Positions 1 through 7,331 of a stretch of 16,291 bases of DNA are shown piece after piece. This DNA comes from Bacteroidota bacterium (GTDB lineage: Bacteria > Bacteroidota > Ignavibacteria > Kryptoniales > JAKASW01): contig JAJYJD010000023.1 in NCBI GenBank assembly GCA_021789755.1, positions 5,970-22,260 on the forward strand, in the 5' to 3' direction. The notes under the pieces are model-generated. The model worked only from the letters and a program-made list of their open reading frames with translations. It ran no database searches and had not been told where the DNA came from. The position numbers and the translations under genes were made by a program. Within the stretch, counting starts at the first letter, position 1, and each line of letters opens with the position of its first letter.

Positions 1-1697
1 ACAACCGCCGCTGTATCGGAAGGATGTTCCTTTGAAAAAAACCTTCCACTTGCCATCTGCAGCCTGTATGTTTTTGCAAAATTTAAATCGGACGACATCG
101 TCTCCAGGTCAACGAGCCTATCAGCGCCTGTTCCTTCGAGCCAGAATCCGCTATCTCCCCACTGGCGTCCCGGAACGGCGCTTGAATTGGAGACACTTGC
201 GATATCTCTATTCTCCCTTAATTCGTGCTCGAAAGATTGTATGCGACTTGAAAGGTCTTCCGTCCTTGAGATCACCACACATTCCTCTTTGTCGAATCCC
301 AGGTCCCTCGTCTGCACGTACTTCAATTGATTATAAATCACCAGAGTACCGATGAACAGCGCGATCGAAACCGCGAATTGAAAGACAACGAGTCCGTTCC
401 TCAAGAACGATTCTCTTCCTCCCCTTCTTGTTTCCGACTTCAGCACTTCGACCGGACGGAAAGACGATAGGTAGAGCGCGGGATATGTCCCTGCTATAAC
501 TCCGACAACAATTGCGAATCCGGCAAGAAGCGGAATCGACCATGGATCACTCAGAAGATTGAGACTCAACTTTTTATCTGCAGTGCCATTGAAAAGAGGA
601 AGCAGAAGCTCCACGATACCAACAGCGAGGATAACAGCTGCGCCGCTCATTAGAATTGATTCAGCCATGAACTGCCAGACGAGATGCGACCGAGGCGATC
701 CGAGTGCCTTTCTAATTCCAACTTCCTTCGCCCGTCTCTCGGATCGTGCTGTCGCAAGGTTGACGAAGTTGATGCAAGCGATTAACAGAATCGCAATCGC
801 GGTTGCAGAGAAGATATAGACAGTTGAGATGTTTCCGTTCTGTTCCAGTTCATACTGCAGATGCGAGTTGAGATGAATCGACGTGAGCGGCTGAAGCACA
901 AATCCGACTTTGTTGCCGGCTGCCAGGAACTGTTCTAACGATACGCCTGTAACCTCCCTCAACTGCGGCCCAGCATGGGCGACCAGCTCTTTATTTAATT
1001 TGCGTTCAAACTCCTCTGGATTAGTCCCTTTCTTCAAAAGAAAATATGTGAAATAGTTGTTGCTCAGCCAGTTAGGATCTCGGCTATCTTGAAGAGTGGT
1101 AAGTGAACCGATGAAGTCGGGATGAAAGTGCGAGTTCGGGGGAACTTCCTTTATCACTCCCGTGACCATGTAATCGGCGTTTTTGTCTCTATTAATGATT
1201 TTGCCAAGCGGATTTTCATCTCCGAAATACTTGCGCGCGGTCGATTCGGTAATCACAACCGTGTTCGGTTGAGTCAGGGCGGTCTTCGGATCGCCAGAGA
1301 CGAACTGCAATGTAAATACGTCGAACAGACTCGAGTCCGCCCAAAGGAATTTCTGCTCAACAAATGTTTTATTCTGATACCTGATCACGCATGAACCTTC
1401 GTAATGCATCCTGGCATAAGCGGCCACTTCCGGCAGGTCGTGCGAGATCGCCGCTCCCATTGGAGCTGGACTCATGGCGGACCTGATTTCACGGCCGTTG
1501 AAAGTCGCGGTGAAAGCCGGCCTGTAGATCTGATCGGCATTTTTGTTATACCTGTCGTAGCTCAGTTCGTCTCTGACGAATAGTGTTATCATTATAAAGC
1601 AGGCAATGCCCACGGCAAGGCCGACAACGTTTATTACCGAGTATGATTTCGAGTTCCTTAGATTCCTCAGCGCGACTTGCAGGTAATTCTTTAGCAT
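1..1697 (-). CDS. MacB/FtsX-type ABC transporter permease, 3' end beyond window
   Basis: Inner-membrane permease subunit of a MacB-like exporter. The first 565 codons are visible, with no stop before base 1; family members of this type are usually about 800 residues, so roughly the last third is missing. An N-terminal membrane segment (about residues 22-41) is followed by a periplasmic MacB_PCD-like domain (about 45-285). The first FtsX block has membrane segments near 293-315, 345-368 and 389-409, with the family signatures EVGIRKALGS (325-334) and GTYPALYLSSF (403-413). Another membrane segment (about 434-455) starts the second half, and a second periplasmic domain begins after it. The ATG at 1697 is preceded by AAGGGCTAAGGT, a usable ribosome site. 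It lies 85 nt after the variant ATPase gene on the same strand and is probably co-transcribed with it. The substrate cannot be read from the sequence; lipids, peptides, antibiotics and lipoproteins are all transported by relatives. Confidence 0.9.
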   Translation of the reverse strand, partial: MLKNYLQVALRNLRNSKSYSVINVVGLAVGIACFIMITLFVRDELSYDRYNKNADQIYRPAFTATFNGREIRSAMSPAPMGAAISHDLPEVAAYARMHYEGSCVIRYQNKTFVEQKFLWADSSLFDVFTLQFVSGDPKTALTQPNTVVITESTARKYFGDENPLGKIINRDKNADYMVTGVIKEVPPNSHFHPDFIGSLTTLQDSRDPNWLSNNYFTYFLLKKGTNPEEFERKLNKELVAHAGPQLREVTGVSLEQFLAAGNKVGFVLQPLTSIHLNSHLQYELEQNGNISTVYIFSATAIAILLIACINFVNLATARSERRAKEVGIRKALGSPRSHLVWQFMAESILMSGAAVILAVGIVELLLPLFNGTADKKLSLNLLSDPWSIPLLAGFAIVVGVIAGTYPALYLSSFRPVEVLKSETRRGGRESFLRNGLVVFQFAVSIALFIGTLVIYNQLKYVQTRDLGFDKEECVVISRTEDLSSRIQSFEHELRENRDIASVSNSSAVPGRQWGDSGFWLEGTGADRLVDLETMSSDLNFAKTYRLQMASGRFFSKEHPSDTAAV

Positions 1698-1722
1698 ACC
1701 TTAGCCCTTTCTATAATGGAGC

Positions 1723-1784
1723 ACGGACCACGGAGAACGGCGAATGCAATTCGTGTTTCTTGTTCCGCGGTCCGTTCTCCTGTC
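1723..1784. repeat. Inverted word repeat in the ATPase-permease spacer
   Basis: GGAGAACGG at 1732-1740 is exactly complementary to CCGTTCTCC at 1772-1780, giving a 9-bp stem with a 31-nt loop. Both arms carry further related words (CGGACCACGGA on the left, CCGCGGTCCG on the right). The right arm runs into the stop codon of the upstream ATPase gene (1783-1785). The TTCTCCTGTC core at 1775-1784 is shared with spacers near 2551, 2993 and 16084. It could fold in the operon mRNA, but no T-run follows, so it does not look like a rho-independent terminator. Confidence 0.6.
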
Positions 1785-2445
1785 ATTTCTCTATCCACCC
1801 ATCTTTAAGCCTGACAATTCTATTTCCATACGCCGCGTTCGTTTCCGAGTGCGTTACCTGTATTATCGTCGTGCCCTGCCTGTTCAATTCCTTCAGGAGA
1901 TCCATGATTTCCTTTCCCTGTTCAGAATGAAGATTGCCCGTCGGTTCGTCCGCTAATATCAGCTTCGGTTCGGCGATCACTGCCCTCGCTATCGCCACGA
2001 GCTGTTGCTGACCGCCGGAGAGCTGGTTGGGGAACAGGTCCTTCTTAGCAACGATGTTAAACCTGTCGAGAATCTCCGCGACCCTTCCTTTCCTCTCGTT
2101 TCCGTTGACTTTCTGATACAGCAGCGGAGTCTCGAGATTTTCGTAAACTGTCAGCTCGTCAATCAGATGGTAACTCTGGAAAACGAATCCGATGTAAGTC
2201 TTGTGAAGCTCCGTCAGCCTCTTCTCGTTCATCTTGTGGACTGGCTCATCCGCGAAATAATATTCGCCGTTCGAAGGAGCATCCAGCATGCCGATGATAT
2301 TGAGAAGAGTTGTCTTGCCTGAACCCGACGGCCCCATGACGGAGATAAATTCGCCTTCCTTCACTTCGAAGTTGATGTTTCGCAGGACGTAGGTCTTGAC
2401 GACCCGGTTTTCGTAATATTTCTCAATACCGCTGAGTCGTATCAT
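1783..2445 (-). CDS. ABC transporter ATP-binding protein, variant D-loop (LolD/MacB type)
   Basis: Cytoplasmic ATPase of an exporter, 220 residues, normal for a LolD/MacB-type ATPase. Visible motifs are Walker A GPSGSGKTT (38-46), Q-loop Q90, signature LSGGQ (142-146), Walker B LILADE (162-167, catalytic E167) and H-loop H199. Two positions differ from the canonical sequence: the residue after LSGGQQQ is Leu149 instead of Arg, and the D-loop reads GNLHS (His173) instead of GNLDS. From memory, the same pair recurs in a Bacteroidetes subfamily next to FtsX permeases, so it is probably functional. The ATG at 2445 is chosen because AGAGGAAGAA precedes it; a longer reading from 2508 would translate spacer repeat sequence and break the family N-terminus. 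The gene lies directly upstream of the permease in the operon. Confidence 0.93.
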   Translation of the reverse strand: MIRLSGIEKYYENRVVKTYVLRNINFEVKEGEFISVMGPSGSGKTTLLNIIGMLDAPSNGEYYFADEPVHKMNEKRLTELHKTYIGFVFQSYHLIDELTVYENLETPLLYQKVNGNERKGRVAEILDRFNIVAKKDLFPNQLSGGQQQLVAIARAVIAEPKLILADEPTGNLHSEQGKEIMDLLKELNRQGTTIIQVTHSETNAAYGNRIVRLKDGWIEK

Positions 2446-2582
2446 TTCTTCCTCTTCTTTAAAAGGAGAATGGAAACAGGAGACAGGAACCACACACAAC
2501 GACATCACGAGTCGTTACCAGTGCACTTCTCTCTGGTGCTTTGACACCCTTTCTCCTGTCTCCCGCCCCTTTCTCCTTGTTC
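2446..2582. repeat. Spacer with GGAGACAGGA inverted pair
   Basis: The 137-nt gap between the four-helix-bundle gene and the variant ATPase contains GGAGACAGGA at 2479-2488 and its exact complement TCCTGTCTCC at 2554-2563, a 10-bp stem with a 65-nt loop. The left copy is extended as GGAAACAGGAGACAGGAA (2472-2489). The right copy is followed by CTTTCTCCTTG, which abuts the stop codon of the four-helix-bundle gene at 2583. The core is the same word found at 2993-3005 and inside hypF at 16084-16095. Confidence 0.65.
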
Positions 2583-2942
2583 TTAGAAGTTTCTCTTTCT
2601 GGTTTGTATCAGACCGTACAGCATCGCTGATATTTCTCTTGTCTGCTCAAGCAGCGACTTACCTTTTTCCTTATCTAGATATTCCAATTCAATTCCCGGA
2701 TAAACTTGTGTCCTTAATTCGCCGCAAGAGCCTTTTGCAATATAAAGAAACCGTATAAACTCTTTGTTGGATTGCCTTTCGTACCCTTCGGCTATATTGG
2801 ACGGAACTGAGACGGCGGCCCTCTGAATTTGATCCCGGTATCCGAAATCGTGCAAAGTTTTGAACTGCCTGTATATCTCGGTGGCTAAGCTCACTGAATC
2901 CTTCCACACCTTCAAGTCTTCGAACTTTTCGATCTTGCCCAT
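2583..2942 (-). CDS. Four-helix-bundle protein, S23/IVS family (copy 1)
   Basis: A 119-residue protein of the four-helix-bundle family first described as the protein encoded in 23S rRNA intervening sequences (PF05635/TIGR02436). Family hallmarks are an N-terminal FEDLKVWKDSVSLATEIY helix (7-24), SVPSNIAEGY (45-54) and a helix reading FLYIAKGSCGELRTQ (65-79). The length is typical. Solved relatives form pentameric barrels and the diversity-generating retroelement protein Avd has the same fold, but the cellular role of stand-alone members is unknown. The ATG at 2942 has a strong AGGAGG site (2949-2954). It interrupts a transporter operon, sitting between the two ATPase genes, and repeat words flank it on both sides, which suggests it arrived as a unit. 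No rRNA or reverse transcriptase is nearby. Confidence 0.9.
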   Translation of the reverse strand: MGKIEKFEDLKVWKDSVSLATEIYRQFKTLHDFGYRDQIQRAAVSVPSNIAEGYERQSNKEFIRFLYIAKGSCGELRTQVYPGIELEYLDKEKGKSLLEQTREISAMLYGLIQTRKRNF

Positions 2943-3058
2943 TGCAGCCCTCCTGACTTTTTAACTTGATTCGTTTTCATTTCACATTTCCCTTCTCCTG
3001 TCTCCTTTCCCCTTTTCCTGACTCCCGAACCTCGCGCTTTGCACTATGCTCTATGCGC
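2943..3058. repeat. Spacer with TTCTCCTGTCTCC and CTATGC words
   Basis: The 116-nt gap between the canonical ATPase gene and the four-helix-bundle gene. It contains TTCTCCTGTCTCC at 2993-3005, identical and in the same orientation as 2551-2563 on the other side of the four-helix-bundle gene. It also contains GCACTATGCTCTATGCGCTC at 3041-3060, an imperfect tandem of a seven-base CTATGC-type word that runs into the ATPase stop codon (3059-3061). The pyrimidine-rich section 2978-3030 is made of further TCTCC/TTTCC variants. No promoter is evident. Confidence 0.6.
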
Positions 3059-3814
<756 letters not shown>

Positions 3815-3842
3815 TTGGTGTTCTCCTTTACCGACTTTTTAT

Positions 3843-5096
3843 TCAGTGCTTAATAACCAGTTCATTGGCGTCGCCGAAATTATCATATGACGAAGTAACA
3901 ACCCTGTCGCCCGGCTTAAGCCCGCTGAGAACTTCGAAGTAGTCCGGGTTCTGTCGGCCGAGCCCGATATTCCTTTTGACGGCGGCATCCCCGGACTTAT
4001 CGAGTACAAATACCCATTGGCCGCCCGTCTTCTGGTAAAAACCTCCGCGTGGAAGGAGGAGCGCTGTCGTCCGCTCGCTTAATTGAAGTCTGATCTGGAG
4101 AGTCTGTCCTCTTCGGATGCCGCTGGGAACTGTGCCGTTGAATTCCATATCGACCTGGAATTTTCCGCCAGTCACCTCGGGAAATACTTTGGTGACCGTC
4201 AGACGATAATTGCTTCCGTCAATTTCAGCGGTCGCGTGCAAGCCTTTCACGACTCGCGCGATATAAAACTCGTCTATGTCCGCCCTTACCTTGAAACCGT
4301 CAAGCGCGTCCACCTGGCCGATCTGGTCGCCTGGCGACTTTGACTGCCCTGTTTCGGCGTTGAGTGAAGTAAGCTGCCCGCTTATAGGCGCCCTGACCGT
4401 AAGGTTGTCTATGTTCTCGCGAATCAATTCGAGATTCTTCTGCAGCCTGTCAATCGAGCCGGCTATCTGGGTAAGCTGGTTCTGTTTGAGGAGGGAATCC
4501 TGGACGAAATTCCTTCTGGCCAGTTCCTGTTGTTCGACTGCCTGATTGTAGTTGTTCTGCGCCTGCTCATATTCCTGCCGGGAGATCAATTTCTTTTCCC
4601 ACATCTTCATCTCGCGGTCAAAGACTTCCTGTGCGTTGACAAGAGCGTAGTTCGCTGCGACGAGTGATGTCTGAAGGGTTATGCTGTTCTGCTCGATCTG
4701 CAGTCTCGTGTTGCGCGCATCGTTGATCTGCTGATATGTGAACGATTCCTGTTGAAGCGCATTCAATTGGACGTTGCTGTTCGAGAGCTTCAGAATCTTT
4801 TCGCCTTTCCGGACCATCGTCCCTTCCTCGACATATCTCTTTTCCACAACGCCGCCCAGTATCGCGTCGAGATAAAAAGTGGTCCGCGGCCTGACTGTTC
4901 CGCTCACCGGTATGAACTCCTGAAACTCACCCTCTTTAACTGCCGAAATGGTGATCTTGTCGGCGTCGACATTCAACTTCGAGCCGGCGTCGGACAGTAT
5001 AAGAATGATGAGAACCAGGAACAGCAGCACGCCCGCCGCGTATATCCAATTTCGTGTTCTCTTGTAGAACGGTTTCTTTTCAATTATTCTGTCCAA
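3843..5096 (-). CDS. HlyD/MacA-family periplasmic adaptor (membrane-fusion protein)
   Basis: Adaptor that links an inner-membrane ABC exporter to an outer-membrane channel, 417 residues, normal length for MacA/HlyD. A cytoplasmic basic N-terminus is followed by one membrane anchor (about 18-36). Two half-lipoyl motifs (about 75-108 and 231-262, with LTVRAPISGQL at 232-242) bracket a long alpha-helical hairpin rich in Gln and Asn (about 110-230). A beta-barrel region (about 265-345) and a C-terminal membrane-proximal domain ending in GLKPGDRVV (392-400) complete it. The start is TTG at 5096: GAGGA sits seven bases upstream, an in-frame stop lies a few codons before it, and no ATG occurs before residue 94. 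It is the first gene of the operon, directly downstream of the proposed sigma-54 promoter. No TolC-like gene is in the window. Confidence 0.93.
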   Translation of the reverse strand: MDRIIEKKPFYKRTRNWIYAAGVLLFLVLIILILSDAGSKLNVDADKITISAVKEGEFQEFIPVSGTVRPRTTFYLDAILGGVVEKRYVEEGTMVRKGEKILKLSNSNVQLNALQQESFTYQQINDARNTRLQIEQNSITLQTSLVAANYALVNAQEVFDREMKMWEKKLISRQEYEQAQNNYNQAVEQQELARRNFVQDSLLKQNQLTQIAGSIDRLQKNLELIRENIDNLTVRAPISGQLTSLNAETGQSKSPGDQIGQVDALDGFKVRADIDEFYIARVVKGLHATAEIDGSNYRLTVTKVFPEVTGGKFQVDMEFNGTVPSGIRRGQTLQIRLQLSERTTALLLPRGGFYQKTGGQWVFVLDKSGDAAVKRNIGLGRQNPDYFEVLSGLKPGDRVVTSSYDNFGDANELVIKH

Positions 5097-5158
5097 AGAG
5101 TTCCTCTTATTTCATTCTTTTGTAACGGGCATCATATTATGCCTCATTGATCTAGAAG

Positions 5159-5174
5159 CGCAATTGCTATGCCT
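5159..5174 (-). promoter_or_regulatory. Probable sigma-54 (-24/-12) promoter of the export operon
   Basis: On the minus strand the sequence reads AGGCATAGCAATTGCG. It has the invariant GG and GC elements separated by exactly ten bases and matches the TGGCACG-N4-TTGCA consensus at GGCA and TTGC. The predicted transcription start is about 5148, giving a leader of about 52 nt before the TTG start of the adaptor gene. A sigma-54 activator gene lies less than 1 kb away on the other strand, which makes the assignment more likely. A second GAGGCAT word at about 5147-5141 has the wrong spacing (11 bases) and is not called. Confidence 0.55.
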
Positions 5175-5257
5175 CAAATTAAGATGTTTGTTGGCTTCCT
5201 GGATCATCGAATTCAATCTAATTTGATTATTATCTGTTTTGGCATGAAGTTATAGGT

Positions 5258-5295
5258 GTTCGAAATCGGACGGCATCGTTCGGAAATGAACGGCA
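5258..5295. promoter_or_regulatory. Two phased direct repeats, candidate enhancer sites for the NtrC-type activator
   Basis: GTTCGAAATCGGACGGCA (5258-5275) and GTTCGGAAATGAACGGCA (5278-5295) match at 14 of 18 positions and are offset by exactly 20 bp, about two turns of DNA. They lie about 110-150 bp upstream of the start predicted from the sigma-54 promoter, the usual place for activator sites. The binding protein is inferred to be the response regulator encoded at 5809. The repeats also coincide with the first codons of the longest readings of the neighbouring four-helix-bundle gene, which argues that its true start lies further downstream. Confidence 0.45.
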
Positions 5296-5729
5296 GTCAA
5301 TTATCATATATCAATGAACAATCATCAAAAGAATTCAATAGCAAAAAGAAGGCAAACATAAAAAGAGAAAATGTCATTCAGGATAAGTCTTTCCAATTTG
5401 CTATTCGAATGGTGGGGGCATATCAATATCCTACAACCAATGAAAGAGAATTTGTGCTTTCTAAACAATTGCTGAGATGTGGCACATCAATAGGGGCAAA
5501 TATCTCTGAAGCAAATGGAGCCATTTCCAAAGCTGATTTCTCAAATAAGATCTCGATTGGATATAAAGAATGTTTGGAAACAAAATATTGGATTTCGTTG
5601 CTTTGGAAAACGGGGTTCTTTGATGAAAAGGTTCACGAAAGTTTTTACACGGATGCAGACGAACCAGGCAAAATATTATTTGCAATACTAAAGACAACAA
5701 GGATCAAATCAATTCATAATGCTCAATAG
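5286..5729 (+). CDS. Four-helix-bundle protein, S23/IVS family (copy 2), uncertain start
   Basis: Second member of the PF05635/TIGR02436 four-helix-bundle family, of unknown cellular role. From the ATG at 5286 it is 147 residues, with the hallmarks RCGTSIGANISEA (64-76) and KISIGYKECLETKYW (88-102). Homologues usually begin at the residues corresponding to KRENVIQDKSFQFA, which here follow an ATA codon at 5358-5360. AGAAGG precedes that ATA at ideal distance, while neither the ATG at 5286 nor the GTG at 5256 has a ribosome site. The natural start may therefore be a mutated or non-standard ATA. Hand counts give about 32-38% GC in 60-nt samples, against about 57% in the regulator gene downstream, consistent with separate acquisition. 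It lies between the diverging export operon and the regulator gene. It is only distantly similar to copy 1, so it is not a recent duplicate. Confidence 0.8.
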   Translation: MNGSQLSYINEQSSKEFNSKKKANIKRENVIQDKSFQFAIRMVGAYQYPTTNEREFVLSKQLLRCGTSIGANISEANGAISKADFSNKISIGYKECLETKYWISLLWKTGFFDEKVHESFYTDADEPGKILFAILKTTRIKSIHNAQ

Positions 5730-5787
5730 ACAATTATTAATTCATCGGCATCAACCGGTGTTCTTCATTAGTTGTTTTCATCGCTTA

Positions 5788-5812
5788 TTGGTTATTGATA
5801 ATTGAGCAATGA
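5788..5812 (+). repeat. AT-rich word overlapping the regulator start codon
   Basis: This 25-nt segment, which ends on the ATG of the response regulator, matches the minus-strand segment 15668-15644 just upstream of hypD at 20 of 25 positions, including the block GAGCA followed by TGA. The copy supplies the start codon here but not at hypD. The rest of the 79-nt gap (5730-5808) contains no clear ribosome site or terminator. Confidence 0.5.
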
Positions 5813-7182
5813 CCAAATCCGGCAAACTCCTTATATTCGACGACGACGAGGATGTCCTCTATTCCGCCCGGCTCCTTCTCAAGCAGCATTACTCCATCGT
5901 GCGCATCGAGAAAGATCCGTCGCAGATACGCTCGATACTTAAAGACGAACATTACGACGTCGTACTTCTCGACATGAACTTTTCCGGAGACGCGACGAGC
6001 GGCACCGAAGGTTTTTCGTGGCTGAAGAAGATTCTCGAAATCGACCCCCACGCAGTCGTCATCCTGATTACCGCGTACGGCAACATCGAGATGGCGGTCA
6101 AGGCCATCAAGGAGGGTGCGACAGATTTCGTGCTGAAGCCCTGGCAGAACGAGAAGCTGCTTGCGACCATCTCATCCGCGATGAAACTGAGCGAATCCAA
6201 ACAGGAGATAGAAGAACTCCGCTTGAAACAGAAGCAGCTCACAAGCGATCTCGACAGCCGCTTCCAGGAGATCGTCGGCGCCTCAGAGGAGATGATCAGA
6301 GTATTCAGCACCGTTCAGAAAGTTGCGGCGACCGACGCGAACGTCCTGATAATCGGGGAGAACGGAACGGGGAAGGAACTTGTCGCCCGGGCAATCCACA
6401 GACAGTCTAAAAGATGCGAGAAGCTTTTTCTCGGCGTCGATGTGGGAGCACTCAGCGAGACTCTTTTCGAGAGCGAGCTGTTCGGTCACGTGAAGGGCGC
6501 GTTCACCGACGCAAAGGAGGATAAGGCCGGCCGCTTCGAGATTGCATCGGGTGGTACTCTCTTCCTCGATGAGATCGGCAATCTCACGAACAACCTCCAG
6601 ATGAAATTACTGGCCGTGCTTCAAAACAGGCAGGTAACGCGACTCGGTGCGAACATTCCCAAACCGATCGACATCAGGTTGATCAGCGCCACGAACCTGC
6701 CGAAAGAGGACCTCAAGTCAGAGAGAAGATTCAGGCAGGATCTGTTATACCGTATCAACACCGTAGAAGTCGAGCTGCCCCCGCTCAGAAACAGGACCGA
6801 AGACATTCCACTTCTCGCAGAGCATTTCCTGAAGATGTATTGCCGGAAATACAGCAAACCGATGAAGCAGGTAACTCAGGAGGCGATGAATAAACTCGTC
6901 AAGTATCACTGGCCGGGCAATGTGAGAGAGCTGCAGCACACAATCGAAAGAGTCGTCATACTCAGTGACTCCGCCATGCTCGAGCCGGGCGAATTCTATC
7001 TTTCTTCCTCGGACGCAACCCCCGACAACATCCCATTCAACTCGTATCATCTGGAAGAGGCTGAGAAGATTCTTATAATTAAGGCGGTGAGCAAGCACGA
7101 GGGAAATCTGACAAGGGCGGCTAAAGAACTCGGCATAACCAGGGCATCGTTGTACAGGAGATTGGAGAAATATGGACTCTAG
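5809..7182 (+). CDS. Sigma-54-dependent response regulator, NtrC/AtoC family
   Basis: Transcription activator that, when phosphorylated, hydrolyses ATP to open sigma-54 promoter complexes; 457 residues, standard length. The receiver domain (about 5-125) has the acidic pair D11/D12, phospho-acceptor D55, T88 and K110. The AAA+ domain (about 153-385) has Walker A GENGTGKE (183-190), the sigma-54 contact loop GAFTDA (230-235, Asp instead of the usual Gly at position five), Walker B TLFLDEIGN (250-258) and arginine-finger region FRQDLLYRIN (308-317). A Fis-type helix-turn-helix occupies about 417-457. The kinase gene follows after 149 nt on the same strand, so they form a two-component pair. The diverging export operon, with its -24/-12 promoter, is the most likely target. 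The start codon lies within an AT-rich repeat word and lacks a strong ribosome site. Confidence 0.95.
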   Translation: MTKSGKLLIFDDDEDVLYSARLLLKQHYSIVRIEKDPSQIRSILKDEHYDVVLLDMNFSGDATSGTEGFSWLKKILEIDPHAVVILITAYGNIEMAVKAIKEGATDFVLKPWQNEKLLATISSAMKLSESKQEIEELRLKQKQLTSDLDSRFQEIVGASEEMIRVFSTVQKVAATDANVLIIGENGTGKELVARAIHRQSKRCEKLFLGVDVGALSETLFESELFGHVKGAFTDAKEDKAGRFEIASGGTLFLDEIGNLTNNLQMKLLAVLQNRQVTRLGANIPKPIDIRLISATNLPKEDLKSERRFRQDLLYRINTVEVELPPLRNRTEDIPLLAEHFLKMYCRKYSKPMKQVTQEAMNKLVKYHWPGNVRELQHTIERVVILSDSAMLEPGEFYLSSSDATPDNIPFNSYHLEEAEKILIIKAVSKHEGNLTRAAKELGITRASLYRRLEKYGL

Positions 7183-7197
7183 GGTAAGTTCCATTCT

Positions 7198-7331
7198 TCA
7201 ACTTCCAAGCTCCAGACAGGGATCAAGAATCAAAAACATAAATCGGAGATCTTGCAGGTCACCTCGGTTCTTGGCCATTGGAGCTTTCTTTTTGTTTGGA
7301 ACTTGGAACCTGGCGTTTGGAGCCTGGAAGA
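7198..7331. repeat. TTGGAACTTGGA-type word repeats between regulator and kinase genes
   Basis: The spacer contains AACTTCCAAGCTCCA at 7200-7214, partly complementary to TGGAGCCTGGAAG at 7318-7330, so the two ends can pair over about 13 bases. It also contains TTGGAACTTGG at 7296-7306, followed by GAACCTGGCG and TTTGGAGCCTGG. The same vocabulary recurs in the hypD-hypE spacer at 14374-14500. The right arm ends at the kinase start codon, and its GGAAG may serve as the ribosome-binding site. Confidence 0.6.

Noticed and set aside
1..1697. Possible frameshift or decay of the permease
   Set aside because: Reverse translation by hand gives one uninterrupted frame of 565 codons to the window edge with all family motifs in order.
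2446..2508. Longer N-terminus of the variant ATPase starting at 2508
   Set aside because: It would translate the GGAGACAGGA repeat spacer, adds residues foreign to the family, and the start at 2445 has a good ribosome site.
2583..2942. Diversity-generating retroelement accessory gene (Avd has the same four-helix-bundle fold)
   Set aside because: No reverse transcriptase, template repeat or variable repeat is visible in the window; the sequence fits the wider S23/IVS family.
5111..5150. Second -24/-12 promoter from the repeated GAGGCAT word near 5147
   Set aside because: The GG and GC elements are 11 bases apart, a spacing sigma-54 promoters do not tolerate well.
7278..7331. Kinase start at TTG 7278
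   Set aside because: The extension encodes word-repeat sequence; ATG 7332 opens a normal membrane N-terminus and has GGAAG upstream.
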